From NCBI GenBank assembly GCA_038049695.1, contig CP142452.1, forward strand, positions 81,758,501 through 81,822,500: a DNA stretch of 64,000 bases, in the 5' to 3' direction. How positions within the stretch are numbered: position 1 is the first letter of the stretch; every line of letters starts with the position of its first letter. Below the pieces are notes generated by a model. That model made no database searches. It was not told where the DNA came from and saw nothing but the letters and a program-made list of their open reading frames with translations. This DNA comes from Cinnamomum chago (taxonomy: Eukaryota > Streptophyta > Magnoliopsida > Laurales > Lauraceae). This document shows, in pieces, positions 27,062 to 40,246 of the stretch. Made by a program: the position numbers and the translations under genes.

Positions 27062-30000
27062 ATGGTGAACCATGGGGAGAAACCTGAAAAATCCAATGGC
27101 ACTGAGTTTAAGAAATGGCAACAGAAAATGTTGTTCTATCTCACTACCTTGAACTTGACTAGGTTCCACAAAGAAGAAGCTCTTGCTTTAATAGAAGGTG
27201 AGACAGACAAGCAAGTGGTTGCTGCTGTAGAAGCCTGGAAACATGCTGACTTCCTCTGTCGAAACTATATTCCCAATGAACTAGACAACACATTATATAA
27301 TGTGTACTGTTTATTGAAGACTGCTAAGGAATTATGAGATTCTCCTGATAAAAAGTACAAGACTGAAGATGCCGAAATGAAGAAATTCGTTATTAGCATA
27401 TTCCTTGACCGCAAGATGATCGATTCCAAAGCAATTATTAATCAAGTTCAGGAACTTTAGGTAATTCTCAATGAAATTCATCCAGAAGGAATGTCTCTTA
27501 GTGGGTCTTTCCAAGTAGCAGCAATTATTGAAAAATTGCCACCACTTTGGAAGGATTTTAAGAACTACCTTAAGCATAAGCGAAAGGAGATGAAACTTGC
27601 AGACCTGATTGTCAGATTGAGGATAGAGGAAGACAATCGTGCATCTGAGAAGAAAGCAGAAAAAACCTTCACTGAAGCTAAGGCAAATGTGGTGGAACAT
27701 GGACAGAATCCCAAGAAGAGGAAGAACAATTCCAACGGTCCAAAGCAAGGTCCCAATGACAACAAGAAGTTCAAAGGAAAATGCTATGTGTGCGACAAAC
27801 CAAGCCACCGTGCTAAGGTCTGTCATAAGCGCAAGGACCAAGGCAACACAAGTAAGAAACCAGCGTAGACCAACATGACAGAAATGAACACTCTCTCCAC
27901 TGATGTTTCAGACATCAATCTTTCTATTGTGGTCTTAGAAGTCAATCTGGTTGACAACACCAGAGAATGGTGGGTGGAAACAGGGGCTACTCGACATGTT
28001 TGCTCTATCAAAGAAATGTTCTCCACTTATCAAGTATCAACCGGAGAACAACTCTTCATGGGCAACTCTGTCACTTCTAAGGTTGAAGGCCAATGACAGG
28101 TGGTATTAAATATGACTTCTAGAAAGGAACTTACCCTCAACAATGTGTTGCATGTACCTGATATTCATAAGAATCTGGTATCATACTCACTATTGAGTAA
28201 GAAGGGTTTCAAACTTGTATTTGAGTCGAATAAGTTTGTGCTTACTAAATCTGGGATGTATGTGGGAAAAGGGTATATGAGCGATGGGCTCTTTAAGATG
28301 AATGTAATGACTATCGTTTCTAATAAGAAAAACTCTTCTGCTTATATGCTTGAGTCTTTTAATGTGTGGAATGGTACATTAGGTTATGTTACCTATGATG
28401 CTTTGCGTAGATTAGTTAATATGGAATGTTTGCCTAAATGCAATTTTGATTCAAATATCAAATGTGAAACATGTGTAGAAACTAAACTTACTAGAACTTC
28501 TTTTCATTCAATTGAACGAACTTCTGAACCCCTCTAGTTAATTCATTCTAATATCTGTGACCTAAAGTTTGTTCAAACTAAAGGTGGTAAGAAATATTTT
28601 CTTACATTCATTGATGACTGCACAAGATGCTGTCATGTTTACTTACTGAGAAGTAAAGATGAGGCCTTGGAAATATTCAAACAATACAAGAATGAGGTTG
28701 AGAATCATTTTGATAAGAAAATTAAGGTGATAAGAAGCGATAGAGGGGGTGAATATGAATCACCTTTTGGTGAATTCTGTTCATAGCATGATATTATACA
28801 CCAAACTATTGCTCCTTATTCACCTCAGCAAAATGGTGTTGCTGAAAGAAAAAACAGAACTTTAAAAAAAATAATGAATGCTATGTTAGTAAGTTCTGGA
28901 TTACCTCAAAATATTTGGGGGGATGCTATCATCTTTGCAAATTATATTATCAACCGAATACCTCAAAATAAAAACCAATAAGTCCCCCTACGAATTGTAG
29001 AAAGGCAGAATGCATACTTACAAATACTTGAAAGTGCGGGGGTGTTTGGCTAAAGTGGCGGTTCCTACACCTAAAAAGGTTAAAATAGGACAAAAAACAG
29101 TTGACTGTGTATTCATTGGGTATGCTCATAATAGCAGTGCATATCGGTTTCTAATTCACAAGTCCGAGATTCCCGATATGCATCCTAATATTATTATAGA
29201 GTCAAGGAATGCATCGTTCTTTGAATATGTATTTCCTTATAAACCATCGCAGGAAACGAGTTCTCTTAAAAGAACTCATGATACTGCTAGTGGCAGTAAT
29301 CAAAACCAACAAGAGATTGATAAACCTAGACGGAGTAAGAGGGCTAGAATATAAAAAAACGTTTGGTTCAGATTTTCTAACATTTCTATTAGAAGATGAG
29401 CCTCAAAGTTTTAAAGAAGCAGTGTCCAGTCCAGAGGCACCATATTGGAAAGAGGCAATAATTAGTGAAATTGAATTCATTTTGCAAAACCATACATGGG
29501 AACTTGTAGATCTTTCACAAGGTTGCAAAACTCTTGGATGTATGTGATATTCAAGAGAAAGATGAAAGCAGATGTATCAATCGATAAGTACAAGGCCAGG
29601 CTTGTTGTTAAAGGGTATAGACAAAAAGAAGGCTTAGACTATTTCGATACTTATTCACCAGTGACGAGAATAACATCCATTCGAAAGTTAATAGCAATTG
29701 CTGCTATATACAATTTCGAGATACATCAAATGAATGTAAAGACAACTTTTCTAAATGGTGAATTAGACGAGGAGATATCTATGGAACAACCAGAAGGGTT
29801 TAATGTTCCAAGTCAAACTAAGAAAGTTTGTCGGCTTGTCAAATCTTTATATTGATTAAGACAAGCACCAAAGCAGTGGCATGAGAAATTTGACAGTTTG
29901 ATGATGTCAAATGGGTTTAAGATCAATGAATGTGACGAATGTGTATATGTTAAGAACACTAACAATGGTTGTGTCATTATTTGTTTATATGCTGATGATT

Positions 30001-30949
30001 TGCTCATTATGGGTAATAATGATGATATCATTCAAACTACCTAGAGAATGTTAAATAATAAGTTTGACATGAAAGATTTAGGTGTTGCAGATGTCATACT
30101 AGGGATAAAAATCTCTACAACATCAGATTGACTGATATTATCTCAATCACACTATATTGAGAAAATACTCAAAAAATATAATCAAAATAATAGCAATCCA
30201 GCAAGGACACCTATAGATATTAGTATCCATTTATCCAAGAATAATATAAAAAGCATATCACAACGAGAATATGCACAAATAATTGGCAGCCTAATGTATG
30301 TGATGAACTGCACTCGTTTTGACATTGCATATGCTATTAGTAAATTAAGTAGATACACAACTAACCCTGGATCTGACCACTGGAATGCCTTAGTTCGGAT
30401 TCTAAGATATTTAAAATACACTCAAAACTATGGTTTGCATTATTCTAAATATCTAGTTGTACTTGATGGCTATTGTGATGCCAACTGGATATCAGATATC
30501 AAATATTCAAAGTCCACAAGTGGATATCTATTTACACTTGGTGGTGCAGCGGCATCATGGAAATCTTCTAAACAAACATGCATTGCTAGATCCACTATGA
30601 AATCTGAGTTTATTGCATTGGATAAAGCTGGCGAAGAAGCTGAGTGGCTTCGTCAATTCCTAGAAGATATTCCAATGTGGTCAAAATCGGTGCCGCCTCT
30701 CTACATTCATTGTGATAGTCAATCAATAATTGAAAGGGCACAGAGTAAAATATATAACGGTAAGTCTCGACATATTCATCAAAGGCATAATTCCGTGAGA
30801 CAACTGCGCTCTAATGACATTATGACAATTGAGTACATAAAGTCCATAGATAACATTGCGGATCCTTTAACCAAAGGTTTAGCGAGAGAGCAAGTAAATC
30901 GTTCATCGAAGGGAATGGGCTTAAAACCTATAAATGAAAAGTTGTCATA
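27062..30949 (+). pseudogene. Copia gag-pol polyprotein, broken
   Basis: Gag starts at 27062 and has a zinc knuckle [14 protein letters not shown] near 27781. The protease segment reads WWVETGATRHVC, so the catalytic Asp of the family's D-(S/T)-G-A site is Glu. Integrase has SDRGGEYESP (about 28738) and APYSPQQNGVAERKN (about 28810). Reverse transcriptase has the catalytic LYADDLLI (about 29988). RNase H has CDANW (about 30477) and ends at 30949. Breaks include stops at 27336, 27459, 28096, 28535, 28785, 29853 and 30042, and frame changes near 28980 and 29350. The plus-strand order is otherwise complete. Confidence 0.93.
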
Positions 30950-31517
30950 ATGGAAACCCTACCTAATTAACTGGAGATCCCAAGATCTATGTTCAAAGGG
31001 ACAACCAAATTGTGTGTGACTTAACAATATCACTATGGAGATAAAATCTCCTGCTCATTCCTATGATATTAATAGTGATACCTGCAGCGGTAATTAGGAT
31101 AAGCAAAGCTTTTGATAATTCTTATATCTTAGCCAATCAAATGGGGTATAGCAGGATACTCTTAATAAGAATCACCAATGTGAGTGTGTACTGAACCAAT
31201 TCTATGAGAATAATAAGGCTAAATTCTCTAAAGCACTCATGAAACCAGGCATTGTTTAGGGCCAAACTGAACACAATCATGAGAACCGACTGTGTCCGGA
31301 AAGATTCTGTGTGAACTCTATTGTCTCGGTTTACGCAAAAGGCTGAACAGTTCAAGACATCATGTTCACTGTTCAACCAGTAAATCCGATAGTACGACAA
31401 GGAAATGTTGAAGGCCACAAGCTACCTCTCTCTATACAGAAGATTTCCAATTGTACTCTCTCTATGTGTCTGCATATCATTTCATTGCTTTCAGTTAATT
31501 TCATTCATATAGGGGAT

Positions 31518-32605
31518 TGTTGGAAAATTGACTAAGAGCGCCACTAGTTTTTGTCAACTTTGAGCCAAAACCAAAGTAAGACCCACTTATCCTTTTGAGT
31601 GGGAATACATGGGAGTGTAATCTACTCCATGAGTAGATTAATGACATGTATTGAGTTGCTCTAATCCATTAAGGAGTGAATGAGAAATTGCCTCTTAAAC
31701 ATCAATATTACTTGAATATGTTAAACTTGGAAACAAAAGGAAGTGGCGAACTTGCTTCCCACATTGCTTGGGAGCAAAACACTCCTTGGGTATAAATATG
31801 CCTACCTTGGTAGTATAAGATGAGCCCCAAGGGGCATCCCACTTTTGTGGAGGAGGGAGGACCTAGATCAAGGTAGGGTCACCACCATACACGCGGGCGC
31901 CCCGCCCTGCACCGAACCGGGCCGGGCCTGGGCGTGGGCTTCACGCGTGAGTTGGGCCTGGCTCGGCCCACTACCCATTTATTATTTTTGGAGAAATTTT
32001 ATTTAATAAAATTTTTCTTTGCAAATGAGACGTGTCCTTGTGGTGTGTCCATTCACCTGTGAAAGGGTATGTCCAAACCCAAGAGAGGTGTGTGTAGCAT
32101 CTGTTTTCATCTGTTCACTGAAAACAGATGCAACCCTCCTTGAAGAGTCCTAAAGCAGGCTTATATAAAACATCTTGTCCATGCAATTTTAATCATCTAA
32201 TCATTGCTGCTACATTGCATTTTCGAGTCATCATCTGTGTCTAGAGCGAGTTCTGTGGCACTGATGATTCGCCTGTCACACGGTTTGTAGTGCTGCAATT
32301 GTTGTGAGACCGATCTTTGTATCCTGGGAGACAAACACTGTTGAAGCTCGTGAGCACCATTGCGGGGGCGAATTTTGTCTTAAGGACATAGCGTCAAACA
32401 CTAGCCTTGATCAACTTTCTTCTGCAAATTTCTGAGATTCGTAACTCCAGCAACAGAGTGTTGTATTCTGCCTTCAAACAACAAGTGATTTCTATTCGTA
32501 AATTACATTCTGTAGTTGTGTTTTACTGTTGTTTTAATTCACTGTTGTGAGGAACTATTTCATGAATTCTGAACTACTACTGTATGTACTCGGACTAATA
32601 AATCT
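31518..32605 (+). repeat. 3' LTR of Ty1/copia element
   Basis: Starts tgttggaaaattg just after the polypurine stretch ataggggat. It carries about 85-90 bp, centred near 32030-32120, that the 5' LTR lacks. That segment repeats catctgttttc/gaaaacagatg, suggesting a local duplication or a deletion in the partner. The end at 32605 may be a truncation. Confidence 0.85.
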
Positions 32606-35600
32606 AGCTAAGGGGGCTGGGACCTAATCAAGCCCTCGGGTGAGGGAAGTAGAACCCTTGTGATGTAAGATTTAGCTCAGGTGATCAGAAAAGAAGACCT
32701 CAATCGGGTGAGGTGAATAGCCCTCAGGTAGGGAAAGATGGCATGCCAAGAGGTCAATCCCTCAGCAACTAGGTGATAATCGATGCGTCTTACCATTGGG
32801 ATAAGATGTTGTTTTTGAACCAACTCCTATTTAGATTGATTTTTAGGACATCTAATATATATATAAGGTTTTGTTTTTAACTGCTCACGACAAGCGTTTC
32901 GAACTTAGGTAATACGAATTTGTTGTGGAGATAAAATTTGCCACTTAAAATTGGGGGTGTCAATCGTGTCATGTTAACGAATACGTGTTGCGGGTTAATG
33001 AATTCATAATAGAAATATTACCTCAACCCGTATACGACTTTTTAAAAAAATGGGTCCAAAAATCAAACATGAACATTATACGATTATTTAACAGGTTACA
33101 CGACATGACCCGTGTAACCCATTAAATAATCGTGTCCATTTCAAACCATATCAGTTAACATGCACGTGATTTATTATATGTAGGTTTTAGGATTTCACTT
33201 CAACCTTTTCATATTTACCAAAAGGCCCTTTATGCATTTTATAATTTATGTCATTTATCATTTGGTGGGTTGTTAATGGGTTATCGATTTTATTTGTTAA
33301 CGATCCGCTAATTTATCGTGTTAACGGATCCAACCCATTAACAATATGAATCCGTTAAAAGATGACCTGAATCCGTTAATTTCGTGTGGATTCATGTAGT
33401 GTGGCATTTTCACGGCCTTACTTGAAAACATTTAAATTTTCATGATTCCATTTTGCTTAGTGTGGAACCATTATTTGTCGCCACGGGATCACCCCTAAAT
33501 TAGAATATCCATGTTTTTGTCTTTAGCTGGAAAAAAAAGAAAAAAAATGGGAAATAAAAGTGGGGATAAGGATTAAGGAAGCGTGTTTCCCAAAGGGTGC
33601 ATAAGCATGAAATTCTGAGCTGCAAATGAAAATTACATAGAATCAATCCCTAACTAAAACCATCATCGTTAATTAAAAATGAAAACCATTAGATTAGAGT
33701 GAGTCGGGTGTTGAGAGAGTCCGAGCCCTTCAAGGCTCCAGCCCCACCCCGGTGGGTGCCCTTTGAGATGCGTGTGGGCTTCTTGCTAGGGTCGGCTTGC
33801 ACTGCAAACAATCCCACAACAGGATTTCAAACTCAAAGCCCATGACGTGTTAGAAACGTTGGAGGTTGTGCCACATGGGTGTGCATAATGGCTCATGACT
33901 GTCATCGCACGCATGTTATGGAACCCAAGGCACGTCAAAATCCACATTTTGCGCCCTAGACTTGAATGTCACATGGTGTCCTCTAAAGTTTGGACTAAGC
34001 ATAGGAACCCCCTATCAGCACAGGTATGGCGAAGAATGCAACTTAATATTTATGTACTATAATTAAAATACACAGAGGGAAGGAATGGGAAGGGAACCAG
34101 AGAATTGGAGTAGAAAAGAAACGTTAGTATTTGAATGTAATTGTAGCTTAATAAGCTTAGGAGAGCCGAAATTACATTGATTCATTCTCAAATCATATGC
34201 GTTGAATCTAATATGATTTTTTTTTATTGAGGTTGCAAATTCCGTTTTTTAAGTCGAAATTTCAAATAATAGGACATCTGTTTGCAATTACTGTTGGATT
34301 TATCTTAATTATAATTATTATATATATTTTTAAGTGATGTTATTAGTTCAGTTGGAAGAGAACAATGAAAAGGATCGAAGTAAACAGTTGGCCAATGCAT
34401 TTGTGAGCTAATACAAATTCATTCACCTGAACTTGACCAACCATTGATGAAATATAGAGAATAATAAGGACTACGATTATGATGATTAATATTTCTTGTT
34501 AGGTCACTAAGAATAGCCTGGTACAGTATGTCCTCTCTTTAACAGAGAATCTTTCCCTATACCCAATCTAATTCCATGGGGCCCACTTGAGTCCACTTTT
34601 GATTAGTGCAGTCTCTTTTCACAATTTTTTGCCCCCCATGATCGAGCATCATCTATATTTTATGCTAATCAGACGTTTACTCACTGTTAAATTGAATCTG
34701 AAAAAAAAAAACACCTATGGTTAATAGACTGTATATCAAATTTTAATGCAATCAAAAGCTAGAATAATATAATGAAACTAATTTTCGCATGGATCTTATT
34801 CATAAGGAGACATTTCCATCCCTCATACCAACAATGATAAGATGCACCAAGTGGGCCCCACGATGTAAATTGCATATTCATAATGTGCAGTATGCTCGTA
34901 GGAGAATATTCTGATCCGTTTGCATTATAATACACAATAATTGAATCAATAGGTTAAAATGAAGATCAAATGTAAATTTATAAAAATCAGCATCAAATAG
35001 CCTTTACTTTTAGAGAAATAGATCTTCTTTTGATTCTATCTTCCTAAAAGGAAACACGCTTTAACACCTATTTTTTTAAAAATAACCTCTGATCTTCAAT
35101 TTTTTTCACTATTAATGGCATGGGTACTCAAAATTCAGTCTCCATGTATTTTTAATGCAAATAATTAGGCCCTTAGGGTCTATTTGTTTGCATTAAGGAG
35201 AATATACAAACATTACTATCTAATAGCCTCTCCACTGAAACCGAAACTAGAAATTATGAGAAATAAATGTCCAGTCATCATTGTAGTAATTCTAATCCTT
35301 GGAAAGCCAAGGTTATATGAGAAAGGCTGGTTTGCTATTAGCTAGTGGACCCATTTTTGCGGAGCTTGTTAGCTAGTGGGACTGACTGTGAGCTCCAGTC
35401 AATGGACTTTTAGTCAGGCAAATTTTTTTTTCTTCCTGATAACACAGGTTTCAGTCCATTAGGCCAAAATAATTCTTACTGAAGATTTCTTCATCATGGA
35501 TACATATGATCGATGATTTCATGAGAGTTCTATAAATGCTGTATCATTTTATTTGTAAATAATAATTGAGAATTATAATTCCCACGAATTCTTAATTGGT

Positions 35601-35617
35601 CATATATATATATTATA

Positions 35618-35801
35618 GGGAAAGTTTCAAGTGCATCTATCCCTCATCATAGGGTGAGAGACACTTCCCATTTTTGCACATGAAGACAAGGATGTATACC
35701 TCACCCTATGTACTTGAAAAGTAACTTTTGTACTTGAAAATGTCCAATTATGGAAGTGTCCCTCACCCTATGGTGAGGGATGGATGCACTTGAAACCTCC
35801 C
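35618..35801. mobile_element. Foldback MITE, copy 1
   Basis: The 184-bp element has about 50-bp inverted ends: gggaaagtttcaagtgcatc at the left matches gggaggtttcaagtgcatcc read from the right, continuing through atagggtgag and gacacttcc. It sits in TA-rich DNA (tatatatta before, tatattata after), so the target duplication is ambiguous. Confidence 0.8.
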
Positions 35802-36184
35802 CTATATTATATACTCTTATCTTATATTCTTCACGTCTTCGCTAGTATCACTCACACCTTACCCTTTTAACAATATTTCGGCGGATCTCATTTTACCGTA
35901 AATTCCTATATATGTAATCTAAACAAGCAACATCTTAATAGAACAAGATCGATATTATAAAAAATGATTTTGTCCAAGTAATCTCTCAACAAAAGTTATA
36001 AGATACTCCCCACGTAATTTTAACCCATCTATTGTATTCTGTGACCGTCCATTTAATTATCATACATGGCCTCGTTGGAAACAAATACCGACTGATAATT
36101 TGAAACCTTGCATGCAACCATCAAAATCATGTGAACTTCATTTCAAAATTCTAAGATATGAGCACGTTAACGTTTTCCAAAGAC

Positions 36185-36345
36185 CATTTTTTTTATCCCG
36201 GAGAAGGGAATTGGGATCTAAGAGAGAGCTCACACACGAGAAGACAACCAACTCAAATGGAAAAGAAATCCACATAAATAGGAAAAAACCAACACAAGTG
36301 AAAACAGAGCCCGCACATGCAGAAAAAGGTAGTAATTTAGAACAT
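36185..36345 (-). repeat. SINE-like repeat, family B (inverted)
   Basis: On the minus strand it shows repeated acttgtgttggtttttcc-like units and a terminal gtgtgagctctctcttagatcccaa stretch, matching the other family B copies. Confidence 0.45.
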
Positions 36346-36609
36346 TGATGATCTTATCTAGACCTCCATCTAATGGATCCGTACGTCTATGGATGGCCAA
36401 TGTTACAATAACAACAAACATATTCTCTTTCAAAAAATCAACCCCATGACAGGATTGATGGCCCACGGAGAATATTTTTTGGGGTGGGGTAAATACACCC
36501 ACCCTACTTAGTATTTACACCTACTCTACCCAATGGCTGCGGATGACCTGATCTGACATGAGGGAATAGGAGAGCACAGTGGATACATTTACACCGAGGT
36601 GGACATCTT

Positions 36610-36635
36610 GTCAATGTCAATGTCAATGTCAATGT
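36610..36635. repeat. (TGTCAA)n short tandem repeat
   Basis: Four units of gtcaat inside the left arm of the MULE. The following tgttggaagtagggtg is repeated about 75 bp later. Confidence 0.8.
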
Positions 36636-37369
36636 TGGAAGTAGGGTGTCTTGAATTACATTTCCATTGAAATTAATCAGCCTAGGCCTAGCCAAGTGCA
36701 GCCAATGTCAATGTTGGAAGTAGGGTGCTACTGTAGGTGGCTGGGCTGGGTAAAAAACTGAGCATGGGGCACCCAGCCCCAGATGAAGCTATAAGCGTAT
36801 AGTATGTAATCATATAACCAAATTTTCTGCACCAGTCAAGAAGGTTCTTAGCTAAGAACTGTCCAGATTCTGGATTCCAACCTAGCTATAAGAACTCGTC
36901 CAGATTGTGGGTTCCAAGCTAGCTCCTCTTTATAAATTCAATTCATTCACAATTGTTAATGTCCCATATGAATTAATACTGACCCAAATTTAACTTTCAT
37001 TGGAGCTATTCAGGCCCTCTAATTAATCATGCAAAAGTTGGTATCCACCCCACTTATCCAACGGTTAGGATTTGTACAATTTTGTGTAAGATTGGTCTTA
37101 TTTGCATTTAGAAATATTAGGTTTTGAATCACGACTCCTTACTCGGGCTGTCACGATCGCGCAGGACACGTGCTAAGATTGCACTATCTTGAAGATATAG
37201 GGATGTTGATTAACACATCAGCCATTTTTTGATGTCATCTTAATTTGGAAGTAAGGTATAATTTGGTTAGAGAGCAGGTTCACGCTAATTACACAAAAAT
37301 CTTCTTAATCTCAAAAGTCTTGGATATTTAAAACAAATTTATTCAAACATATTAAAACATATTACATTC

Positions 37370-40246
37370 CTAATCTTCCAACACAATGGTTTCAGAAGGA
37401 AACCTAGAACGCATATATTGCATGAACGCATTAATTCGCTCCGTATACGGGGTAGTCCATGCAGCTGCACAATCATGCCTGAAGTGAACTCATTGAGGCA
37501 TAATGGGAGGCATCGGGTAACCATCTGTCAATGCAACCTGGACGTAGTGATTATTATTTACATACACGATAGCAATAGCAACATGTTGATTCGACAGTGG
37601 TGGAGTAGATTGAAGTGGCAAATACGTAAAGTTCTTTGCATCACTTAAAACGTGTAATATCACATTGAACCTCGAAGCAATTAAGAGACCCATATTTGGC
37701 ATGGTCATCCAATGCTCAATCGGTGCTCATCTATCTAATGCAAAAAAGTTCAGTGAGTTGTAAACACGATTCCACTGGTCATCACTATCAAATATTACAA
37801 CATACTGCGTCCTGGATGTGTGCAATTCTTCTATTAGGTTATACCGGATAGTTGGCCATGTATCTTCGTGAAGACCAAGACAGACAGCTATCGCCCGAAA
37901 TCCGTAATTTCCATCAGGTTTTACGTCTTGTACATGCATAATGTAAGGATGCAATATATGTGGAAACTGATGAACATATGCATGTACAGAGTTGTTGTAA
38001 ATAGAGGAGCAACTGTGTCTCGCTAGTTCCTGAAACTGGAAAATATTTGTTGCAACTTTTTTTTTCCGAGGAGAGGCGTCCACGAGTGTTCGTCTTGACA
38101 GCAGGTTCACGAATTGAAGTTGTTGATGGTGTGATTATCTCCTTCAACTTCTTTAAAAGACTGAATTTACCATACCTTGTTTGCTGCTTAAACTGTTCTG
38201 TGAACACTTGTAGCTCGACGTCACAATTGATGTCATCGTCTTGAAGAGACACACACGGTGATAAGTCAAGTTCTCTCCAAAATTTATCTATGGAATCAAT
38301 TGGTATGGGACAACCATTATTTAAATATATTGCTTGCTCGTGCACACATGGCAGTCTGTAGCTCGTACGAAATCGACATCCGCATTTGTAGGAAACTTCT
38401 CCGACATCCTTAGATCGCTCAAATTCATTCAAAATCAGATGCAATGCGTGATTTGAAACGAAACCACATAATTCTTGGAAGTGCGGTATATTGAATCGAT
38501 GTTGGACGATAGTTTTGCTTTGCTCAATACTTGCTTTGATAGCTATGTCCTGTGATTGGATGACTTGGTGAATAAACAACAACGATGTCTCCAAATCTGA
38601 CTGTGATGACTCCAAATATCGTTTCAACTTCGCATGCTAGCTCTCGACTTTATTAGTTATCTGGTTTCCAAAATGCAGATATCTGTCAGTCCAGGCAGAT
38701 ACAAACATCTCCTTATACGGTGTCAACCATACATCCTTAAGATAATTAATCATACCTAGAAAGTTTTACAACACTACCTCAAGGTCCGCCAATTTGCACA
38801 CATAGGCATTCTCAGTTTCAGATTCCAGCAACATATTCCACATTTTGTAAAATGCATTCCAGGATTTTTTGTCTGTTATTAATGGCCTGCACTTGCTCAA
38901 AAAACTCCTATAAATGTGCCACCTACAGAGTAATTTCTTAGCATCGGGAAATACCTGGGCAGATGCATTCATCAAAGCCAACTCTCTGTCCGTGACAATA
39001 ACTCGTTGACCGGTGCATCCATACATTGTTGACTGCAGACACCTTAAAGCCCAAGTATAATTGAACACTTTTTCTGAGTGCATGAACACGAATGCTATGC
39101 AAAATGTCATATTAGTTGCCGTCACGCCGACAATCTCAAGGAGAGGCATCATGTACCTGTTTATTATTTTTTTATCAGTATCAAGAATATTCATTAAAAG
39201 GAGACAAGTAAAATGAACATGAAAGTTGGGAAAGAGAAAGGAGAAAAAAAAACAAATAAAAGCAGTACTTATTTGTTTTATATGTTGTGTCCATCAATAA
39301 CACGTGCGGGAATGCACGCCATTGCTCTAATGATCCTAGATGTGTGAAGAATAAATCTTCAAGGTCATTGGTTACAGCATTTGTTCGACTCTCGAAAATG
39401 TATCGTTCACGTTGTAGGAATGACATGACAACTTGTATCTGGGTTTTACCGGCTTTCTCTGCAATCCGAAATTTCTTGCGTGCATTGTATATGGTCTCAA
39501 TGGTAGACATGTTATTCGGATTCTGCTTCTTCAATGATGTCAAGATATCTCGTGGCTTCACATTTTTCGTAGACAGATGTACCGTCAACTGGATTTTTGA
39601 TTCAGAGAGCCGACCGGGGTATGGATGTCCCTCCATATATGATGCAGGGGCATGGTTATGTGTTCCACATACTACCCTTGCCATCCAGTCATCACCTGTT
39701 CGCATTTTCACCCATTTCACTCTGAAAGGAAAATCAATTTTTTTTGTGCCTGTAACCTTCGTGGAAGTTTTCTTGCTTCTGCATGTGCCACCGCGATCAC
39801 ATTGGAACAATAATCTAGGACTCTTCCCCATTATACTAGTTTCTGACCTTTTAATGACAATGATATATCCTAAATTGCGTCCATTATTTTGAATCCAATC
39901 AATTAGAGATTTGCGCGAATTAAATATCTGAAAATGTATTCATTCTGTTAGAAATTAACAACTTTTTATTAAAAATTGACAAAATAAAACATAATTGGAA
40001 TTGAGTTAATATCATACCATGTCGGTGGAAAATTCGTTTGTAACATTTTCATCCACATTTTTCTCTTCTTGTTTTATTTCGTTTCTGAGAATATCATCCT
40101 AACAACAATATACATTTACTTGAGCATCTGCAATTAATAAAAAAATATTTCCTGAAATAATTAAAGAATTATATATTTACCTGATCACTTGAATCACTTG
40201 ACAATCGCAGATCCTTGACCCAAATTCTCAGTTGATCAAAATTCAT
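37370..40246 (-). pseudogene. MULE transposase with C-terminal OTU-like domain, broken
   Basis: Exons on the minus strand read 40246-40181, 40098-40018, 39927-39269 and 39156 onward, with matching phases. Exon 3 opens with a FAR1/MuDR-type DNA-binding region (SLIDWIQNNGR..., CDRGG) and reaches LLMDTTYKTN, the first catalytic Asp. Exon 4 has VTDRELALMNA (second Asp), CRWHIYR, a candidate Glu in WNMLLESETE and a SWIM-type finger CGC...LPCVHE. An OTU-like protease domain follows, but its DGNCGFR signature reads DGNYGFR, so the catalytic Cys is Tyr. Breaks are stops at 38766, 38637 and 37727, another near 37500, and a frameshift close to a T run at about 38060. It cannot encode a working transposase. 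Confidence 0.88.

Larger units (their letters stand above)
25703..32605 (+). mobile_element. Ty1/copia LTR retrotransposon, decayed
   Basis: Order is LTR, primer-binding site, gag, protease, integrase, reverse transcriptase, RNase H, LTR. Integrase before reverse transcriptase defines the copia superfamily. The two LTRs have diverged, several stops and frameshifts break the polyprotein, and the protease site is altered, so the element is inactive. No clear target duplication can be assigned, because the LTR similarity runs through the candidate aatcc/aatct words. Confidence 0.95.
32606..36472. other. Intergenic repeat-rich sequence
   Basis: No gene seen. It includes a degenerate block with gttaacg/cgtgtaac words (32945-33420) that looks like a decayed DNA element, a foldback MITE (35618-35801) and an inverted SINE-like copy (36185-36345). 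Confidence 0.5.

Noticed and set aside
27332..27841. 169-codon minus-strand frame
   Set aside because: Antisense to the copia gag, whose sense strand has the zinc knuckle.
39287..39892. 201-codon plus-strand frame
   Set aside because: Antisense to the MULE transposase exon 3, which carries the recognisable domain.
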